Assembly: GCF_001729485.1 (NCBI RefSeq)
Contig: NZ_CP017157.1
Span: 6,944,001-7,008,000, forward strand
Origin: Streptomyces lydicus
GTDB lineage: Bacteria > Actinomycetota > Actinomycetes > Streptomycetales > Streptomycetaceae
DNA length: 64,000 bases
Direction of reading: 5' to 3'
Shown: piece after piece, positions 22,400-31,154 of the stretch
How positions within the stretch are numbered: the first letter of the stretch is position 1
Layout: each line of letters begins with the position of its first letter
Notes under the pieces: generated by a model
Seen by the model: only the letters and a program-made list of their open reading frames with translations
Database searches by the model: none
What the model was told of the DNA's origin: nothing
Made by a program: the position numbers and the translations under genes

Positions 22400-23257
22400 A
22401 TGTCCCCGCACCCCGAACCGGAGCCGCCGGGCCGCGCCGCGCGGCGGCGGCTGTTCGCCGAGGCCGCCCGGGCCGAGCGGCCCGACCTGGCGCTGCTGTG
22501 CCTGCTGATCGGCGCCGAGGCGGACCCGGACCTGGACGAGACGGGCATCGACGAGGCCCAGATCGAGCTGGACCGGCTGGCCGGACTGCTGCCCTACTCC
22601 CCGGCGGGCGGCCCCGGCGCCTGGGCCCGCAACCTCGCCGAGCTGCTCGGCGCCCGCTGCGGCTTCGGCGGGTCGCCCGCCGACTACCGGCGGCTCGCGT
22701 CCTCCCTGCTGCACCAGGTGCTCCGGCGGCGCCGGGGCCTGCCGATCCTGCTGTCGGTGGTGTGGCTGGAGGTCGCCCGGCGGGCCGGCGCGCCCGTGTA
22801 CGGGGTGGCGCTGCCCGGCCACTTCGTCGTCGGCTTCGGCGACCCCTACGGGGCCCACGTACTGGCCGATCCGTTCGCGGGCGGCCGGCTGCTCACCGAC
22901 GAGGACGCGGCGCTGCTGGTCGCCGGCGCGACCGGCGGGGAGCTGACCCCGCGGATGCTGGCGCCGGCCGGTCCGCTGGAGATCGTCCAGCGGGTGCTCA
23001 ACAACATCCGGGCCTGGGCGCAGGCCCGCCCGGAGCACAGCGCGGTGCAGCTGTGGGCGCTGGACCTGGCGCTGCTGCTGCCCAGCCGGCCGGCGCGGCT
23101 GCGCCAGGAGCGGGCCGAACTGCTCGTCCGGCGCGGGGAGTTCCTCGCCGGGGCGGACGAGCTGGAGGAGTACGCCGGGGTGGTGGAGGCGGTCGATCCG
23201 GCCGGCGCCACCGCGCTGCGCCGTCAGGCCGCCGCGGCCCGCGCGATGCTCAACTGA
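22400..23257 (+). CDS. SirB1-family transglutaminase-like/TPR protein
   Basis: A 285-aa protein of the SirB1 family. The N-terminal half is a transglutaminase-like fold (RRRGLPILLSVVWLEVARRAG, then VYGVALPGHFVVGFGDP) without a clear catalytic Cys, so it is probably non-catalytic. The C-terminal half (LEIVQRVLNNIRAWAQARPE and following) is TPR-like helical repeats. The family is found beside methyltransferase or release-factor genes in proteobacteria, with unclear function. It follows the GNAT gene by 17 bp on the same strand. Its last 34 bp overlap the end of the convergent PP2C gene. Confidence 0.8.
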   Translation: MSPHPEPEPPGRAARRRLFAEAARAERPDLALLCLLIGAEADPDLDETGIDEAQIELDRLAGLLPYSPAGGPGAWARNLAELLGARCGFGGSPADYRRLASSLLHQVLRRRRGLPILLSVVWLEVARRAGAPVYGVALPGHFVVGFGDPYGAHVLADPFAGGRLLTDEDAALLVAGATGGELTPRMLAPAGPLEIVQRVLNNIRAWAQARPEHSAVQLWALDLALLLPSRPARLRQERAELLVRRGEFLAGADELEEYAGVVEAVDPAGATALRRQAAAARAMLN

Positions 23258-24357
23258 GTCCCGGCGGGCGCCCGGCGGCGTACGACCAGCACGGTCGCGT
23301 CGTCCAGCAGCCGGCCGCCGGTGAAGTCCTCCAGGTCCGCGCGGAGCGTGCGGGCCAGCTCGGCCGGCTCCAGGCCCGTCCATCCGGTCAGCCGCTCGGC
23401 CAGCGGGTAGAACACGCCGTCCGCGCCGCGCGCCTCGGTCACGCCGTCGGTGCACAGCACCAGCCAGTCGTCCGGCCGCGGATGGATCCGGACGCTGCGG
23501 CGCGGCTCGCCGTCGAGCCCGCCCAGGCCCAGCGGCAGCCAGCCCTCGCCGTCCCGGCGCTCGTGCACCTCTCCCCCGCGGACCAGGTAGTACGGGATGT
23601 GGCCGCAGGACAGCACCCGGCCGCGCGGCGCTCCGGCCGGCCCGCTCACCTCCATCAGCAGCGCGGTCACGAAGCGCTCGTCGGTGCCCTGCTCGACGGA
23701 GCGGGCGTTGTAGCGGGTCAGCGCCTGCTCCATCCGCTCGGCCACCGACTCCAGGGTGTCCTGGTGGTGGGCGGCCTCGCGGAAGGAGGCCAGCACCTCC
23801 AGCCCCGCGCCGATCGCCGGCATGCCCTTGCCCTGCACGTCACCGATCATCAGCCGCAGCCCGTGCGGCGTTTCGACGGCCTCGTAGATGTCGCCGCCGA
23901 CCCTGGCCCCCTCCTGGGCGGAGACGTAGAAGCCGTACGCCTCGACCGGCCCGGCGGTGAGCGGCAGCTCGCGCAGCATCGCCCGCTGCACCGTGTCCGC
24001 GACCAGGCTGGTGCGGGCGTGCAGCGCCTCCCGCTGGAGCCGCGTCCGGCACAGCACCAGCGAGAAGACCGCCACCAGCAGGGCGCCGAAGACCGCGACG
24101 ATCCGGCTGGCCAGGCCCCAGTCGGGCACCGTGAACGAGTCGACGTAGATCAGGCACGCCACGTAGACGGCCGCGACCAGCAGCGTCCGCCGGTACGAGC
24201 AGCGCAGCGCGGCGTACAGCGGGGCGATGCCCAGGAAGGCCGACTGGTGCAGCTCCGGTCCGACATCGGTCGCGTCCAGCGCCGTGACGGCCAGGATCAC
24301 CACGATCAGCAGCACGGTGGTGCCGCGGCCGCGCTCCACGGGGCGGTTGGCAGGCAT
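23224..24357 (-). CDS. membrane PP2C/SpoIIE-type serine phosphatase
   Basis: A 377-aa membrane phosphatase. The N-terminal third has about four membrane helices (TVLLIVVILAVTALDA; LLVAAVYVACLIYV; ASRIVAVFGALLVAVFSLVL). A SpoIIE-type PP2C domain fills the rest: GARVGGDIYEA, MIGDVQGKGMPA, VLCTDGVTEAR and LDDATVLVV carry the metal-binding Asp residues. The natural target is usually a phosphorylated anti-anti-sigma protein. It overlaps the convergent SirB1-like gene by 34 bp. The ATG at 24357 (MPANRPVERGRG) is chosen over an upstream in-frame Met since AAGGTGGA precedes it. Confidence 0.88.
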   Translation of the reverse strand: MPANRPVERGRGTTVLLIVVILAVTALDATDVGPELHQSAFLGIAPLYAALRCSYRRTLLVAAVYVACLIYVDSFTVPDWGLASRIVAVFGALLVAVFSLVLCRTRLQREALHARTSLVADTVQRAMLRELPLTAGPVEAYGFYVSAQEGARVGGDIYEAVETPHGLRLMIGDVQGKGMPAIGAGLEVLASFREAAHHQDTLESVAERMEQALTRYNARSVEQGTDERFVTALLMEVSGPAGAPRGRVLSCGHIPYYLVRGGEVHERRDGEGWLPLGLGGLDGEPRRSVRIHPRPDDWLVLCTDGVTEARGADGVFYPLAERLTGWTGLEPAELARTLRADLEDFTGGRLLDDATVLVVRRRAPAGTQLSIARAAAA

Positions 24358-24426
24358 AACACTTCCACCTTGCGGGACACCGCCGCGCACCGCACAGGGG
24401 CCAAGGTCCCGGGGGTGGCGGCGCCG

Positions 24427-25032
24427 CTACAGCCAGCCCTTGTCGCGGGCGGTGCGGACCGCCTCGGCGCGGTTGCGGGCCCCGGTCTTCTGGATGGCGG
24501 TGGAGAGGTAGTTGCGGACCGTGCCCGCGGACAGGTGCAGGGCGGCGGCGATCTCCGCGTTGGTGGAGCCGTCCCCGGCCGTCCGCAGGACCTCCCGCTC
24601 GCGCTCGGTCAGCGGGCTCACGCCGTCGGCGAGCGCGGCCGCCGCCAGCGCCGGGTCGATGACCCGCTCGCCGCCGAGCACCCGCCGCACCGCGTCCGCG
24701 AGCCGGGCCGCGGGGGCGTCCTTGACCAGGAAGGCGTGGGCGCCGGCCTCCATGGCGCGGCGCAGATAGCCGGGGCGGCCGAAGGTGGTGAGGATGACGA
24801 CCTTCACGCCGGGCAGCTCGTCGCGCAGCACGGCCGCCGCGTCCAGCCCGCTCAGGCCGGGCATCTCGATGTCCAGCAGCGCGACGTCGACCGCGTGCGC
24901 GCGGGCCGCCGCCAGCACCTCGTCACCGCGCGACGCCTGCGCGACGACCTCCAGGTCCCCCTCCAGCGACAGCAGCGCGGCCAGTGCCTCCCGGACCATC
25001 GACTGGTCCTCGGCCAGCAGCACCCTGATCAT
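24427..25032 (-). CDS. LuxR/NarL-type response regulator (DesR-like)
   Basis: A 201-aa two-component regulator. The receiver domain has AEDQSMVREAL, phospho-acceptor Asp in VALLDIEMPG, Thr in VILTTFG and Lys in FLVKDAP. The C-terminal LuxR HTH contains SPLTEREREVLRTAGDG and NAEIAAALHLSAGTVRNYLS. It is read after the histidine kinase (68-bp gap) in an ABC-ATPase, permease, kinase, regulator order. Such regulators usually control the linked ABC genes. The length is exact for the family. Confidence 0.93.
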   Translation of the reverse strand: MIRVLLAEDQSMVREALAALLSLEGDLEVVAQASRGDEVLAAARAHAVDVALLDIEMPGLSGLDAAAVLRDELPGVKVVILTTFGRPGYLRRAMEAGAHAFLVKDAPAARLADAVRRVLGGERVIDPALAAAALADGVSPLTEREREVLRTAGDGSTNAEIAAALHLSAGTVRNYLSTAIQKTGARNRAEAVRTARDKGWL

Positions 25033-25100
25033 GCGGGTCAGCTTAGAGCCTGCGCCGGGGCTCCCCCGGAGGATCCGGCGGACCGGGGTACGACCGCCCC

Positions 25101-26342
25101 CTACGCCTGGCCCGGCAGCGGCTCGGACGCGGTGTCCGGGGCGGGCGGGGCGGCGGCCGGGGCGGGCAGCGGGACGTAGGCACGCAGGGCGAAGCCGCGG
25201 CCGTGCGGTGCGGCGCCGGTCTCCAGCCGGCCGTCGGCCAGGGCCAGGCGTTCGCGCAGGCCGGCCAGGCCGTTGCCGTCGTGGCCGCCGCCGCGCGGCG
25301 GCCCGGTGCCGTCGTCGATGACGGACAGGCACAGGTAGTGGCGCTCGTCGGCCTCCCACTCCTCGGTCAGCAGCAGCTCGCAGCGGCCGGCCGCACTGTG
25401 CCGTACGACGTTGGTGACCGCCTCCCGCAGCGCCCAGGCCAGCGCGCCCTCCCCGTCCGGCCCGAGGCCCCGGTGCGCCCGCTCCAGTGCGGGGTCGATG
25501 TCCGCGGTGATCGCGGCGGTGCGCAACGCGGCGCGCGCCCCGGCCAGTTCGACGACGAGGCGCGGACGCCGGTAGCCGGTGACCGCCTCGCGGACGTCGA
25601 CCAGCGCCTGCCGGCTGACCTGCTCGATGTCGGCGACCTGCCGGGCGGCGTCCGCCGGCCTGGCCGGCAGCATCCGCCCGGCCAGCTCGCTCTTCAGGGT
25701 GATCAGGGAGAGCGAGTGGCCGAGGAGGTCGTGCAGGTCGCGGGCGAGGCGCAGCCGTTCCTCGTTGGCGGCGAGCCGCGCGACCTCCTGCCGCGCGGCG
25801 CGCAGCTCCTGCGTCGTACGGATCAGATGCTGCACGCCGACCATCGCGAACCCGCTGAGCAGGCAGGGCAGGGCGTACGCGAAGAGGTAGACCCGCACGT
25901 CCGGGTAGCGCATGCCGATCAGCACGAGGGCGGCGGTGAGCGCGGGGATGGCCCACCGCGAGGTCCGGAAAGGCTGGGTGACGGCCACCGCGACGCAGAC
26001 GAAGGTGAAGAGCACCAGCCAGTTCGGGCCGAGCGTCCAGGCCAGCAGCGCGGCGAGCACCGCGAGGAGGACCACCGCCGCCCGGATCACCCCGGCCGCC
26101 ACCGGCCGGTGGGCCATGTGCCGGAAGACCAGCACGAAGTAGACACCGACGAACGTCAGGAGACCGCCCCAGCCGAGCGCCTCGCGGGCCGGGGACAGCC
26201 CGCCCTCGGCGAGGGTCCCGATCGGGCCCGACAGGTACAGGAACCAGATGACGATCCAGCCGGCCTTCACGAGCGCCTCACGGCGGGTGCGGGGAGGCGT
26301 GCCGATCCGCACCGGGTCGTCGTCGGTGTCCGGTCCGTTCAT
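25101..26342 (-). CDS. sensor histidine kinase (DesK-like, HisKA_3)
   Basis: A 413-aa kinase with about five or six membrane helices in residues 28-170. The HisKA_3 dimerisation box is LARDLHDLLGHSLSLI, with the phospho-accepting His in DLHDLLGH. The C-terminal HATPase domain contains AWALREAVTNVVRHS (N box) and DDGTGPPRGGGHDGNGLAGLRERL (G boxes). It belongs to the DesK type that senses membrane state. It overlaps the ABC permease stop by 4 bp and is the sensor for the DesR-like regulator. The signal is unknown; linked genes suggest an antibiotic or lipid-type ligand. Confidence 0.92.
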   Translation of the reverse strand: MNGPDTDDDPVRIGTPPRTRREALVKAGWIVIWFLYLSGPIGTLAEGGLSPAREALGWGGLLTFVGVYFVLVFRHMAHRPVAAGVIRAAVVLLAVLAALLAWTLGPNWLVLFTFVCVAVAVTQPFRTSRWAIPALTAALVLIGMRYPDVRVYLFAYALPCLLSGFAMVGVQHLIRTTQELRAARQEVARLAANEERLRLARDLHDLLGHSLSLITLKSELAGRMLPARPADAARQVADIEQVSRQALVDVREAVTGYRRPRLVVELAGARAALRTAAITADIDPALERAHRGLGPDGEGALAWALREAVTNVVRHSAAGRCELLLTEEWEADERHYLCLSVIDDGTGPPRGGGHDGNGLAGLRERLALADGRLETGAAPHGRGFALRAYVPLPAPAAAPPAPDTASEPLPGQA

Positions 26343-27076
26343 GCCCGGCGGGTGTCCTTTCGGTACAGCCAGGCCGCGCTGCCGGCGAAGACCAGCAGGT
26401 AGCCGGCGAGGAGTGCGATGTCCTTCGCGTGCGGCGCGCTGCCGGCCTCGACGGCGGTGCCGAGCGCGGCGTACGCGTGGGTGGGCAGCCACTCGGCGAT
26501 GTTCTGCACCCACTGCGGCAGGATCGTCAGCGGCATCCACAGCCCGCCGAGGAACGCCAGGCCGAAGTAGAACAGCATCGCGATCGGCCGGACCGCGTCG
26601 CCGGTGGCCAGGTAGCCGATGGCGACGCCCAGGGCCGCGAAGACGAAGCTGCCGAGCCAGGTGCCCACGGCGATGGCGGCCCACTGCCAGGCGTCGAGGC
26701 GGACGCCCTTGACGAGGGCGGCGACCAGCAGGACGAGCACGATGGACGGCAGGCTGACCGTCGCGGCGGCGGCGATCTTGGCGGCGACATACCCGCGGCC
26801 GGGCAGGGCGGTCAGCCGCAGCTGGCGGACCCAGCCCTTCTCGCGCTCCTTGGCGATGCGCTCGCTGTTGCCCAGCAGCACGGCGGTCATGGCACCGAAT
26901 GCTGCCATGGAGACCATGAAGTACAGCCCCATGTCGAGCTTCATGCCGGGTATCGGCTTGCTGTCCGCGCCGCCGGCGATGATCAGGTAGAGCGCCGGCG
27001 GATAGATCACCGAGAAGAACATGAACTTCTTGTTGCGCAGTGCGCGGATGATCTCCAGCTTGATCAGAGTGGTCAT
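26339..27076 (-). CDS. ABC-2 type exporter permease
   Basis: A 245-aa membrane protein of the ABC-2 family with six membrane helices (starting KKFMFFSVIYPPALYLIIAGG; also VSLPSIVLVLLVAALVKG and AIAVGTWLGSFVFAALGVA) and a charged cytoplasmic loop SERIAKEREKGWVRQLRL typical of the family. It pairs with the ATPase gene (4-bp overlap) as one exporter, with membrane lipid, drug or peptide as likely cargo. The kinase gene overlaps its end by 4 bp, so all four genes of this operon are translationally linked or nearly so. Confidence 0.9.
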   Translation of the reverse strand: MTTLIKLEIIRALRNKKFMFFSVIYPPALYLIIAGGADSKPIPGMKLDMGLYFMVSMAAFGAMTAVLLGNSERIAKEREKGWVRQLRLTALPGRGYVAAKIAAAATVSLPSIVLVLLVAALVKGVRLDAWQWAAIAVGTWLGSFVFAALGVAIGYLATGDAVRPIAMLFYFGLAFLGGLWMPLTILPQWVQNIAEWLPTHAYAALGTAVEAGSAPHAKDIALLAGYLLVFAGSAAWLYRKDTRRA

Positions 27077-28071
27077 CGGGCCGCCTCCTCGGCGGTGGCG
27101 GGGGCCTGGTCGGACGCGGTGGTGAGGGCGATGAACGCCTGCTCCAGGCCGAGGCCGGAGACTTCGAGGTGGTGCGGGTAGAGGCCGAGGCCGTACAGGG
27201 CGTGCACGGTGGCGTCGGCGTCCTGGGACTGGATGCGGACCGTCCGGCGGCCCGTTCCCCCGCCCGATCCGCTGTCGGACACCGCCAGGGAGGTGAGGGC
27301 CGGCAGGCCCCGCAGCGCGTCGTGGTCGACCGGCTCGTCGAGGTCGAAGGTGACCCGGCGGGCGCCGGCCCTGGCCTTGATCTCGGCGGCGGTCCCGTCG
27401 GCCAGCACCCGGCCGCGGTGCAGCACGATGACCCGGTCGGCGATCTCGTCGGCCTCTTCGAGGTAGTGCGTGGCGAAGAGGACCGTACGGCCCTGCCGGG
27501 CCTGCGCGCGCATCGCGCCCCAGAAGGTCTGCCGGGCGGACACGTCCATGCCGGTCGTGGGCTCGTCGAGCACGATCAGGTCGTTGGCGCCGGCCGTGGC
27601 GAGGGCGAAGCGCACCCGCTGCTCCTGCCCGCCGGAGAGCTTGTCGACCATGCGGTCGGCGATCTCGGTGATGCCGGCGGTGGCCATGATGTCGTCGAGC
27701 GGATGGGCGCGCGGGTGCAGGTCGCGGGCGAGCCCGACGAGTTCCTTGACCTTGACGCCCTCCATGAGGCCGCCGCTCTGCAGCATCGCGCCGACCTTGC
27801 CCTGCTCGATGGCGCGCTGCGGGGTCGTGCCGAAGAGGGTCACGGTGCCGGAGTCGGCGCTGCGCAGGCCGAGGAGCAGGTCGAGGGTGGAGGACTTGCC
27901 GGCGCCGTTCGGGCCGAGGAGGGCGACGGTCTCGCCCGGGTGCAGCTCCAGATTCAGGTCGGCCACCGCGCGCACCGCGCCGTAACTCTTGTTGACCTGG
28001 CGGAAGCTGACCACGGGTGACCCGCCCGCCGCACGGGCGGGGTTCGTCGCGGTGGTCTCTGTGGTCGTCAT
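27073..28071 (-). CDS. ABC transporter ATP-binding protein
   Basis: A 332-aa ABC ATPase that powers the exporter with the overlapping permease. Walker A is LLGPNGAGKSS, the signature is LSGGQEQRVRFALA (Glu in place of the more common Gln/Arg) and Walker B is LIVLDEPTTGMD; the H-loop is ATHYLEEAD. The C-terminal 90 residues form the DUF4162-type domain of exporter ATPases. The ATG at 28071 has a modest GGAAG upstream. It is the first gene of ATPase-permease-kinase-regulator, and the 162-bp upstream gap should hold the promoter. Confidence 0.93.
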   Translation of the reverse strand: MTTTETTATNPARAAGGSPVVSFRQVNKSYGAVRAVADLNLELHPGETVALLGPNGAGKSSTLDLLLGLRSADSGTVTLFGTTPQRAIEQGKVGAMLQSGGLMEGVKVKELVGLARDLHPRAHPLDDIMATAGITEIADRMVDKLSGGQEQRVRFALATAGANDLIVLDEPTTGMDVSARQTFWGAMRAQARQGRTVLFATHYLEEADEIADRVIVLHRGRVLADGTAAEIKARAGARRVTFDLDEPVDHDALRGLPALTSLAVSDSGSGGGTGRRTVRIQSQDADATVHALYGLGLYPHHLEVSGLGLEQAFIALTTASDQAPATAEEAAR

Positions 28072-28233
28072 GGCATTCAGCTTCCGGGATCCGCGCGCGC
28101 GGCGGCAGTGTCGCCCGTACGCGGTGCGGCATGACATCTGTCATGGGTGAGGCCCCCTGGGGGCTTCCCGGACTGCGCCGGGAAGACCGCCCGTGGGGGC
28201 CTCTGACCTGCCGTTACGCAAGGTGGCGGGGCG

Positions 28234-30387
28234 TCAGCCGCCGTCCGCGCCGATGGTCTGGATCCGCTCGGCCGGGGTGGTGCCGAGCAGTGCCTTGCCG
28301 ACCGCGCTGGCCACCTCCTCGACGGTGACCGGCTTCTTGGAGCCGTCGCCCTTGGTGAGCAGCACCCCGTTGAAGGTGTCGCCGTAGAGCTGCTGGAGGG
28401 CCGGCCGGTCGTAGTACGGCACCAGGTCGCCGTTGCTCCCGACCTTGAAGGACAGGAACTTCGGGATGGACTTCTGCGGGCTGAAGGAGACCGTGTGCGC
28501 GGCGTCCGTACGGACCGTCACCAGTCCGGACATCGCGGGCTCGGCGTACTGCTTCAGCGCCTTGTCCACCGCGGCCTTGCTGACCTGCGGCTGCTGCGTG
28601 CTCGCGGCGAGCACGACCGGGGAGCCGGTGCCGGTGGCGGCGCGGTCGCGGTAGGCGTCGGCGATCTTCTCCTTGGAGGTCTTGACGTCGATCGCCTTGT
28701 GCGGCACGCCGTAGTGCGGCACCGCCTTGCCGTTCTCGAAGGTGATCCCGCCGTCCTCGGCGGCACCCCCCTCGCCGGCCACGTTCTGGAGCGCGATCTG
28801 CAGCTTCTCGTCGTCGACGATCATCGCCGGCTTGGCGGTCCGGGTGCCGCCGAACAGCGAGCCGATGACGGAGACCGGGTTGTAGTCCCGGCCGGCCGCG
28901 TCGCGGACCGTGGCCTGGAGGTCGATGTCGAGACCCGCCTTGGCGGGCTCCAGCGTCGCGGGCTTGCCGTCGACGGTCAGCTTCAGCGGCGCGGTGCGAC
29001 GGTCCTTGAGGGCCGTCTCCAGCTTCTTGACCGCCTCGTCCTTGGTGGTGCCGCCGATGTCCACGCCGAGCGCGGTGGTGCCGTTGGGCACGTCGGCGTG
29101 GTCGAGCAGCAGTCCCGCGCCATAGGCGACGCCGGCCAGGACGACGACGGCGACCCCCGCGAGGACGAGCTTGTTGCGGCCCTTCTTCGGCGGGTTGATC
29201 GGCTCGGGGATCTTGGGCCGCGGCTTCGGTGCGGCGCCGTCGTCCTCACCGGCCGGGGCGTGGGCGAACGGCGACGGGGAGGCCGGGCTCTCGGCGCCGG
29301 GCACCTTCGGGATGCCGCTGACGAGGGTGTCGCCGGACACCCGGTCGTGGCCGCCGGGGCCACCGGCGGCGTCGTTCCGGGCGCCGCGCCTGCCCTTGGG
29401 AGCGCCCGGCGCGGCGGGGCCGCGGCCGCCGGGCAGGCCGCCCGCGATGCCGCCGCCGGTGCCGGCGCCGCTGCCCGGGCCGGTGAGCGGCGCGGGCGGC
29501 TGCGGGGTGAGTTCCGCGGTGTCGTCGCTGATCCCCGGCGGGGTGCCGGGACCGGCGAGCGGGTCGCTGAAGCCGGGCGGGAGGTTGAGCCCGGACTGGC
29601 CGCGGGCCGGTCCGGTGGTCGGGCCGCTGGGGCCGGCCGCCGGGCCGTCGAAGGGGCTGTGGTCGCGGGCGACACCGGGGGCGTCGAACGGCGAGCCGTC
29701 CCCGCGGGGCTCGTTGTCGAACGGCGAGCCGCCGGACCGGGCGCCGCCGTCGAAGGGCGAGCCGCCGCCGGACCGGGCGCCGCCGTCGAACGGCGAGCCG
29801 CCACCGGACGGTTCCGGGCTGTCGGAGAAGTACGGCAGGTCGGGGCGGTTCGGGGGCTTGGCGCCCGCGGGGCCGCGCGGCGGGGTGCCGCCACCGGGGG
29901 CGGGGGGCGCCGGGTGGGAGCCGGTGGTCGAGGACGGGCCGGACGGCCCGGCCTGCGTCTTGCGCGGCGCGAACCAGTCACTGGGCCGCTCGGACCGGGC
30001 ACTCGGCGCGGCGTCGTCCGCGGGGACGTCGGGCCGGGCGGTGTTCGCGGTGCGTTCCGCGGGCCGCTCGCCGCCGCGCGGGGCGCGGGGCGTGCCGCGG
30101 GAGGCGGCGGAACCGCCGGACCCGGTCGATGCGTTCATGCCGGACTCCTCACCGACGGGCTTGCGCACGACGACCGGCGGGATGGGGCGCGACCCCGGAA
30201 TGTTGATCTTGATCCGCGTCGTCAGTGTGGTCTCGGTCTTGGGCTCCTCCGGCTGCACCGCAGCTCCGGGTGCCGGCGTCTCGTCGGCGTCTCCCCTGGG
30301 CGAGCCGTACGGCGGCGTCCCGGACGGGTACGCGGCTCCGCCACGGCCCCGGGGGCCGGAGGACGAACTGTCAGATTCACGACTCAA
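28234..30387 (-). CDS. single-pass membrane protein with peptidoglycan-binding-like domains (PG_binding_4 type)
   Basis: A 717-aa protein. Residues 1-400 are cytosolic, low in complexity and Pro/Gly/Ser-rich, with five SPFD motifs (at about 198, 210, 221, 232 and 244). One membrane helix spans about 406-428. The outside part (430-717) shows the alpha/beta pattern of the YoaR/PG_binding_4 (VanW-associated) fold, with motifs VDIGGTTKDEAVKKLETAL and LEPAKAGLDIDLQAT, and a second copy-like part after KIADAYRDRA. No VanW or L,D-transpeptidase domain follows. A cell-wall or division role is possible. The start is a TTG at 30387 with GGGAGAA upstream; the frame extends farther but without family-like sequence. 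Confidence 0.8.
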   Translation of the reverse strand: MSRESDSSSSGPRGRGGAAYPSGTPPYGSPRGDADETPAPGAAVQPEEPKTETTLTTRIKINIPGSRPIPPVVVRKPVGEESGMNASTGSGGSAASRGTPRAPRGGERPAERTANTARPDVPADDAAPSARSERPSDWFAPRKTQAGPSGPSSTTGSHPAPPAPGGGTPPRGPAGAKPPNRPDLPYFSDSPEPSGGGSPFDGGARSGGGSPFDGGARSGGSPFDNEPRGDGSPFDAPGVARDHSPFDGPAAGPSGPTTGPARGQSGLNLPPGFSDPLAGPGTPPGISDDTAELTPQPPAPLTGPGSGAGTGGGIAGGLPGGRGPAAPGAPKGRRGARNDAAGGPGGHDRVSGDTLVSGIPKVPGAESPASPSPFAHAPAGEDDGAAPKPRPKIPEPINPPKKGRNKLVLAGVAVVVLAGVAYGAGLLLDHADVPNGTTALGVDIGGTTKDEAVKKLETALKDRRTAPLKLTVDGKPATLEPAKAGLDIDLQATVRDAAGRDYNPVSVIGSLFGGTRTAKPAMIVDDEKLQIALQNVAGEGGAAEDGGITFENGKAVPHYGVPHKAIDVKTSKEKIADAYRDRAATGTGSPVVLAASTQQPQVSKAAVDKALKQYAEPAMSGLVTVRTDAAHTVSFSPQKSIPKFLSFKVGSNGDLVPYYDRPALQQLYGDTFNGVLLTKGDGSKKPVTVEEVASAVGKALLGTTPAERIQTIGADGG
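29653..29804. repeat. SPFD-encoding tandem repeats
   Basis: Inside the gene at 28234-30387, a 33/36-nt unit (29716-29748, 29749-29784, then a partial copy from 29785) repeats with few changes; weaker copies lie at 29653-29715. All differences keep the frame. It encodes the five SPFD motifs. Confidence 0.85.
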
Positions 30388-30614
30388 AGCAGGTTCTCCC
30401 GGTTGGCTCCGCCGCTCGTCAGAGATGATCCCCGGTCCGAAGCCGGGGGGTGCCCCCAGGGCGGCGCGACGGCGCGCACCACCATACTGTCCGCCGCGGG
30501 CGGACACCCGGGGAGCGTACGAACACCGCCGCCACGGGCGATACCCCGGTGCCGGGGCCGGATGCCCCGACCCGCGCGGCATCCGTCCCCATTTGGACCA
30601 CGTCATCCGCCAAC

Positions 30615-31154
30615 TCAGCCGGCCCGGACGCCCATCATGCGCCGCTGGGTCGCGGTGGCGCAGATCACAGCGATGAGGATCCCGCCGAGCAGGAAGACGT
30701 ACGAGCCGACCCCGGGGCCGAAGAGGAAGTCGCCCTCCGGCCGGACGTCGCTGAGCAGCAGGAACACCGTCATGAGCCAGGCCGCGCCGGGGATCAGCAC
30801 ACCGGCGGAGGTGCCGGTGGCGGCGGCGCCCCCGTAGAAGAGGCCGCCGACGCCGCACAGCGCCAGCACCAATCCGCCGGGGAACCACGCCGCTTGCACC
30901 AGCGTCCCCGCGCACGCGACCAGCACGGCCGCCACCAGGAGCAGCAGGTAGACGCCGATCCGGCCGGCCGTCAGCGGCGCGGCGCCGCCGACCGGGACCG
31001 CGGAACCACCGGTGCGGGACCGCGGCGCGGCGCCGGACGCGCCGGCGGAGGCCGCGCGGGACCGCTGCCCCTTGGCCCCGCCGGCCTTCCCGCCGCCCTT
31101 CCCGCCGGCCGGCGGGGTGCCGTCAGCGCCGTTGCCGCCCTTGGCCGTGCTCAT
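30615..31154 (-). CDS. DUF6113-type membrane protein
   Basis: A 179-aa membrane protein. About 60 N-terminal residues are Gly/Lys/Ala-rich and cytosolic. Four membrane helices follow ([70 protein letters not shown]). No function is known. Its ATG overlaps the mshB stop by 4 bp, so it is coupled to mycothiol biosynthesis, and the same neighbour follows mshB in mycobacteria (Rv1170-Rv1171). This suggests a role with mycothiol, such as membrane association or transport, but only from context. Confidence 0.82.
   Translation of the reverse strand: MSTAKGGNGADGTPPAGGKGGGKAGGAKGQRSRAASAGASGAAPRSRTGGSAVPVGGAAPLTAGRIGVYLLLLVAAVLVACAGTLVQAAWFPGGLVLALCGVGGLFYGGAAATGTSAGVLIPGAAWLMTVFLLLSDVRPEGDFLFGPGVGSYVFLLGGILIAVICATATQRRMMGVRAG

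Noticed and set aside
29653..29804. Repeats looking like a small array (CRISPR-like)
   Set aside because: They lie in-frame inside a coding region, have no unique spacers and no cas genes.
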